In this document: positions 57,920 to 64,000 of the stretch, piece after piece
Position numbering within the stretch: the first letter of the stretch is position 1
Layout of the letters: each line of letters opens with the position of its first letter
Assembly: GCA_004794785.1 (NCBI GenBank)
Contig: SJOL01001804.1
Location: forward strand, 233,423 to 297,422
Reading direction: 5' to 3'
Length of the DNA: 64,000 bases
DNA from: Opisthorchis felineus
Lineage: Eukaryota; Platyhelminthes; Trematoda; Opisthorchiida; Opisthorchiidae
Made by a program: the position numbers and the translations under genes
The notes under the pieces: generated by a model
The model's input: the letters and a program-made list of their open reading frames with translations, nothing else
Databases searched by the model: none
What the model was told of the DNA's origin: nothing

Positions 57920-60900
57920 GTAATTGATATCAGTGTTTATTGTTATGTCATCATGGTTAAGCCGGTCGACTAGTTGCGGCAGACCGCTGCCTATTCTTCT
58001 GCCGATATATGACTTCGGGTCTGGACTGGCTGTAAGGTTATAAACATCGCTTCACATTCAGCTCGCTTTAAACCGTCTGTGTCTCTTAACTTATGGACAG
58101 GTATCTGGTGGTTTGGCTACCGTTGATTGCAAAACTCGATTCGGATGTCAGCCATTCTTATCTATTTATTTGTTCATTTGTTTATTTATTCATTTATTTA
58201 ATTATCCATATTAATTCGTATATTAGCTCGTCCAAATGTATCTTTTACTTTAGATAGGTAATAATTTATCTGACACTTTCTGGACGTTTTTTGATCATAT
58301 CTACACAGCGCATGATAGCGCAGATTAAGCAGTTTTATTTGCTGAAGTTGCACTTGTACGTTGATGATGACGATGAACACTGATTATTATTGGAACACCC
58401 TGAACTTGTGGTTTATGAGTTCCCAACAAGCGAAACGGAATAATTTGCCAGTTTTTAAACCCACAACCCCGAAATTCATACACGCCTACTCCAGGTTGCC
58501 TATCTGGATCCTAGCATAAGCTATCATTAAGGGTGTTACAATTTTAGCCCCTTCTGGATGTCACGGCGTTTGGTAAAAAATCTACATGTTAGTTTATGAA
58601 AATCGAGTTCAGTAACCCTTTCCAAAGACAACAACACAAAAACTGTTTTGCAACGCATGCAAAAATAACAGTACTTGTGAGAACAGCTGTTCGACATTCG
58701 TTTTCCCATGCGTATTGTAAATAACTTCACTCGTTAGTTTTTTTCAAAAAAGGATTCTTCATGCTATGCCTCAAAGATTTTGCCTTTATTACTGCTGGTG
58801 AGCTGAGTGAAAATTAGGCAGGCAATAGAAGTTCTACGCGCGCTGCACATAACCACAATGATAACAGTTATAGAACAATGTTTACAACAACAAGATTGTG
58901 GACCACCGTTTTCTCCCAAAGTCTCGTTTTTTCATCAAACATCGTATTCATATCTGATAAAACGTGTTGAGGATCTATGCAAGAAATGTTTTCGAATGTT
59001 AAGTAAATGTTATTAGACCATTCAAACAAAAATCCCTATATCCCGAAGATATAAATTTGACTCTTATAATCTAACAATCCCAGAAGCTGTTGTTTCGGGT
59101 TAGATAAAACTTTGGGCATCAATTTTTAAGAACATTGATTAAGGTTGTCCTCAGCGAGTTATCCATTCCTCTACTGGTTAAAAATATAAATATGTTGCTT
59201 AGCGCCCAACGTTTAAAAGGAAGTACCACTTTGGTTCCTCTTTGGAATGTTGCGAGTACCGGGTCAAAAACCTAACTTTTGGATGTTGTTTCGAGGAACC
59301 AACTTTAATATCCTTGTTTTGGGGTTGGTCTCTCTGAGCATAAAATTTGGTCACTGTCCATCGATTTTGAATGCTTGGTCCATGTAAGACCAGGCCTTTT
59401 ACAATGATCGATAAACCTAGTAGTTGACGGCGCAGGCAGGAATGGGATGGATAGAAGGTTGAATCAACCATCCCTTATTGGTGGAAGGGTGGTAGTCCTG
59501 TTTTGGACTCCCCACGAATCACATATAAAGTCTGGACCGGTGCTGTGTCTTAGGTAGACGTGTAAAAAAAGCTACTTTACTTTGTTTTCAGCCCATTTTT
59601 TACGGGCTTAGAAGTGCTTGATAATTTTGGAAACCAGCACCGAATTTTGCAGTGACTTTCATGCAACTTCTGGGCATCTTGGTCTGTAACACGCACAAAT
59701 TAACCAAAATTGTCCAAAGATTCGCGCGAGAAATTTACCGAAATCCCTTTGTAAGAGTGGGGCGATGATTTTCTGCAGTATTCATCCACCTGAAAAGCAT
59801 TAAAGTTTATTTCAGCTGCTCAACATGGCCCTGTGTAGGAATGTTTTACAACATGTAAAATCGGTTTCTGTTCGAATCACTGAGTAAGACTTAGCTACTG
59901 CTTCGTCGGTTTCCTAAACACCAACTTTACAAGAAATTTCTGGAGTTTTTTCCTCCACCACCCGATAAGGTCGTCACTAAAAAAGCTTTGGAATGGAAGG
60001 AATATACCCATCCAGGTTCGTGAATCGACAGCTTTCAAAACAAATCCCACGGTTCATATCGCTTACAAGTAGGCTGTTGAGTTTAACAGATCTGTTTGTT
60101 TTTCATCACTTGTTCTGACGGAACAGTGAAAGCTGACCTACTATGGAACATATTTTCACAAAATTGGTATCAAATTGCCCGGCGAAATTTTGTAAGAATA
60201 AACCATTTTGGTTCCAACGGAAACTATGACCTTGACGTGTAATCCTGAAAGAGAACTCACCTTTTCCATCTACATTGTAATGAGCCATTCCGGTGCTTAG
60301 TGAACAGTCATCAGACCATAAACCTCGCTGGCAACTGAATGCATTCGCTTACCATGCTGTCTGTGACCATGAAATAGCCATTAGCACTACATGCCTAAAA
60401 ATGTCCCTGCCCGCGACCTTACCACAGTGGATGAAATTAAGCGTGGAAAATTCGGATAAGGAGTTTTTGCCAAGTTCTGAGTAACTTTGACTACTATATC
60501 ACGTGAAAAGTGGAAGCGGTCAATATAGATGTACATTGGCTCCTGCGGTGCCATCTCTCATCGGCTCTCGCACTTTCTGTATAGTCAGCAGAATGAAATT
60601 CATCATCAAATGTTCGACTAACTATTGCATTACTCCACTTGCGAAATTTTTGATCACCGCTGAGGTCCACACTTTCCCCGCCGATGACCCAGTCCCGTGT
60701 ATTTGACGTCGGATTTTTTTCAGGGCCAACTTTTTAAGTAGCTTTGGATAGCCGAAATAAGATGTTGGCTAAACCAAACGAATAGTCCCCCCGTTTGCGG
60801 GACAATATACTAGAACCATAGTTTCATGGACTGGTTTTCAGTGTTTACTGGTAACGTAACAATGCAGTTTTGTTCGTGACCATAAGCGCACTGGAATTTT

Positions 60901-63900
60901 ATTATTTCTATTTCTTTGCACTCCTCAAAATGGTCGGTTGCAGTCAGGTGATAATTTATTCTACCTAAACATCAGTTATTTAGGAATGCTGTAGATTGTT
61001 GGGCATTCAAACCGAAAAATGTTCTTAGTAAACTGTCACTCGTGCACAAGTGGCAGTCATTCTGGTCCTCTGTGTTTCTCCGATGCCTGTTAACCTATCC
61101 CAAAATGTCGTTTTCAGCCTAATTTAACTTTGGACTGCATGCTTGAAACACTAATTTCTCCGGTAGCTACGCATCATTCAGTTTTTCCATACAATGGAAT
61201 TACACGAACTCGTGAATAAAACGGACATCTATATTAACAAAAACTTTGGGCTCTTGTAAAAAAAAGGTCTTTTCGATGGCAGTTTCACTCAAAGCATGGC
61301 TAGGAACCGCTTACATTTATTCTTTAACCATGGGTATCATCCACCCCTGAAAATATTTTGGAGTGATGTACCTGGCAAACTTACTCGACTACTCGGCCGT
61401 TTGCCGTTGTTTTGTTTTCATGATAATTTGATGTCGAGCACAGTTCCTATTCCTCAAAGAGCGCGTACTCTAAGAAATGACGATAAACTCGCAATTCTTG
61501 ACAGGACAAGTTATGATTCATTCGGCATTTTAAAGCGTTGTTCAAGCAGATACCCGGAAGCATTAAGGGTTATCCATCCAAAGTTTTATTTTTTTAGGTA
61601 CGCTCAAAATGGAACTGGGAAACATCACCCTTGAGGACGAAAAATAGGAATTACCCAGTGTTTTTGGCATTCGTAGTATTGCTTACTGCACAAGAACTAC
61701 TTTTTTTCACTCGAATAACTGAAGCGAGTACGATTTTGATACTCGATTCTTGTCACTGTCATTGCAAGCAAAGGGTAAAGGCCTTAATTCTTGCTTTGAC
61801 TCACCAATCAGAAACAACTAACACCTACTAATCGTCGGGCAATGCTGTGCCTGCCAGATAAGATAGGATCGAAGATCATATGTCAACTTTTCTTCTAAAC
61901 TCAACGTATTCCAGCCGGAAAAGAAGTGTAAGGAACAAGAGTCCTTAGAGCTTATGCCCATACTAATATAGCAACAAGCAAAACAACACAAATGCTTATT
62001 AACACACAAACTGGTTTGTGCGTCGGACGTGTCGTCTGTTAATGGAGGGGATTCTTTCATTGATACGTAGCTTATGACTGAATGCCAGTGAAGTCTAGAT
62101 GCTTGTGTGCTTTTCGCTGTGTAGATACACTGAAATCCAAAAGTATGATAGCATCTGCTTCGTATTATCTGTTTTGTCGGACCGGTTTGTATCTGTTTGA
62201 CGAATGCAATACCCCTGTTGCTCAGTGCACAACATGCATTGTTTGCTTCAGGGTTGAGTCTGGTCAACAGATGTTCAGTACTTTAAATAATCCCAAGTAT
62301 GTTATTACAAACAAGACTGTGGCACTATAATGCTTTCGCTAAGATCTATGCGAGCCGATAAAAGTGTAAAGTGGATGACAATATTTAGGGTGTTAAGAGA
62401 AAATTAGATTGTCTTTAGAGAATCCATTCTAAATTCATCAGTTCTGACTGTTTGGTGGGTGTTTTTCTGGAATCCCGGGAGGATTTGAGGGTTGGTATGG
62501 AGTAGACGGCTTTGGTCTAGGTCAACGAAGGTTAAGAGTCTGAACAGGGCACTTTGTAAACAGCGTTTAATGGTGACAGCCCCGCGCGTGGCATAAGGTT
62601 GTAACAGATGAGTCTCATCGTACTTCCAACTGTACGGATATTGTATCACAGTAAGTTACAGACAGAAGTTTTATCCTCGGGGTCTAATTTCAGTACAAGC
62701 GGACAACATTTGAAATGTCAAAATGGAACGTCATGTTAAGCATCGTTCTAAGCAGTCATATCTTCATGTGATGTACCTCCTAGGAACACCTGATGTAAAC
62801 TTATTGTTCACTTGCATTTGATTTCTGTGTCCATGGGCTTATCATGAAATTGGATTGGGACACTTCATTGTGTGCCATACTTGTATTTGCCAGACAAGAC
62901 ATTGAAAAGTAAAAGTGAATGCAAACGGCCTCAGCGTACACAAAAGCTTGTTGTGTTTTAGTTGTCCAAGAGAGACCAGTTTTGCTTCTTAATTCTCTAG
63001 GGTGGTTCGGTTCTGTCATGCTTTCTACAAAACGCCTCAGGGTGTGACATACGGGAGGAAAATGAGGAAAATGCTGAAACATGTCTATGCTTCCACATTC
63101 TCTGAGGGATCACACCGGTTATTTTTACTAAAATCTCTTTCCGGTGGCTTCATAGAAAACGTCATAAACGGAAGCACCTTCATGTAGCACTGATCGGGAC
63201 GGCCTTCAGGGTTATTCGGGCTAGAACTTACGTCCCACACAGTCCAGTTCAGTTTTGTTTTCAACCAAGCATATCTTCTGTAAAGCCGTTTAAATGAAAT
63301 ATTACAGACATTTGTCTTCCATTAACTTTAGTGTATAAGACAGCATGATTCCTGTCCCCAAATGTCGATCTTCAAACCTCTTACTCGGTGGTATGTCCTT
63401 ACATTGAACCAACGCCACTAACATTCGGTCTCCTTAACAGTACATAAGCGCCTTCGTCAGGTCTCTCACAACCCAAGCAGTCAAGACCGACGGGTCATTT
63501 GTGGAGAACCCATGCATCAAAATACTTCCCACTCTTAGTAATCAGGCTTTTCCCTTTTTGGATGCTTCCATTTCGGAGAGAAGTATATCGCACGTGTCAC
63601 AGACGAATGTGGAACCAAGCCATTTCGCTCTTTCCTACTAAGGACATTTCCTCCCTGGAAGCACTCTTTTTGGATGGAGCTCCACAGAGCGTGTTTTTTT
63701 ACACACTAAGCTTTTTAGAGACATGTGTGATTTACTCAGCTATGCGTTCAAGTCCAGTTTCACTCTTCTACTCACATTTTCGAGCGTCTGTTCGGCCTAG
63801 TCCTTTAAGTATGTGTAATAAATGCCCCCTAGGTGATGCACATCAATTCACATTGAACCATACCTAGTATATTCCTGTCTCATAACTTTCGCACCTATCC

Positions 63901-64000
63901 TATTGCACCAGCTCGCAGCTGCACTTTCGGTATTTCTTTGCATAATTCTATGAGCTTACACATGAAAGTCACTGACTCAAGATTGCTAGGTCCCCGCAAA
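57920..64000. other. Right end without firm features
   Basis: Holds a TTTA-type microsatellite at 58160-58206. The open frames at 59199-59471, 61296-61634, 61818-62267, 62404-62649, 62801-63082 and 63499-63867 are not recognised and lack paired splice sites. The missing 5' exon of the Ig gene could lie here on the minus strand, but I cannot point to it. Confidence 0.45.
58160..58206. repeat. Imperfect (ATTT)n microsatellite
   Basis: Tandem TTTA/TTTG/TTCA units between ATCTATTTATTTG and TTATTTAATTATCC. Confidence 0.8.

Noticed and set aside
60503..60706. Plus-strand frame with GSGQYRCTL, like an Ig F strand
   Set aside because: No B-strand Cys or Trp upstream, a stop 12 bases before the frame start, and no convincing acceptor. 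A single short motif is not enough.
61818..62267. 149-codon minus-strand open frame
   Set aside because: Not recognised. Low-quality composition and no splice support.
1..64000. Functional tRNA or rRNA genes, CRISPR arrays, operons
   Set aside because: None seen. tRNA-like boxes belong to decayed SINEs with broken cloverleaf structure, and the DNA is eukaryotic in character.

Overview
This window looks like repeat-rich, gene-poor nuclear DNA of a parasitic flatworm. I favour a tapeworm of the diphyllobothriid type, but this rests only on the mix of elements, and other neodermatans are possible. The grounds are: exons separated by introns of 2.9-9.3 kb with GT/AG borders; tRNA-headed short interspersed repeats carrying hammerhead-like ribozyme folds, as in schistosome Sm-alpha; a Penelope-like retroelement with a GIY-YIG domain; and decayed Gypsy, CR1-like and piggyBac sequences. 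No bacterial-style gene packing is present.

Positions 1-21.9 kb hold the one confident gene. It lies on the minus strand, is cut by the left edge and lacks its 5' exon(s). Five exons (21418-21930, 17363-17767, 7737-8078, 3354-3860, 130-398) join without breaking frame. Every junction between them is phase 1, and each exon carries one immunoglobulin domain. Together they give the extracellular part of a nephrin/Sticks-and-stones-type adhesion receptor with unusually long loops. Its introns contain only short dispersed repeats.

Positions 22-46 kb are mostly interspersed repeats and featureless sequence: a CR1-like reverse transcriptase fragment (24.4-24.8 kb), a head-to-head pair of hammerhead SINEs (27.6-28.0 kb), a foldback repeat whose second arm appears to be lost in a 105-base assembly gap (36.66-36.87 kb), a decayed Gypsy pol region (40.9-42.9 kb), a decayed Penelope-like element (44.5-45.65 kb), and next to it a nearly perfect 121-bp inverted repeat (45.74-46.06 kb).

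Positions 46-64 kb hold two weak plus-strand gene candidates: an unrecognised membrane protein 3' end (50.03-50.84 kb, with an inverted pair of hammerhead motifs in its putative intron) and a pair of exons at 53.63-54.12 kb. There is also a piggyBac transposase relic at 57.1-57.9 kb. The rest shows nothing I can support.

The most interesting recurrent signal is that hammerhead-like motifs of three repeat families occur as divergent (head-to-head) inverted pairs with short spacers, at 27.6-28.0, 45.7-46.06 and 50.48-50.65 kb, and probably at 36.66-36.87 kb.
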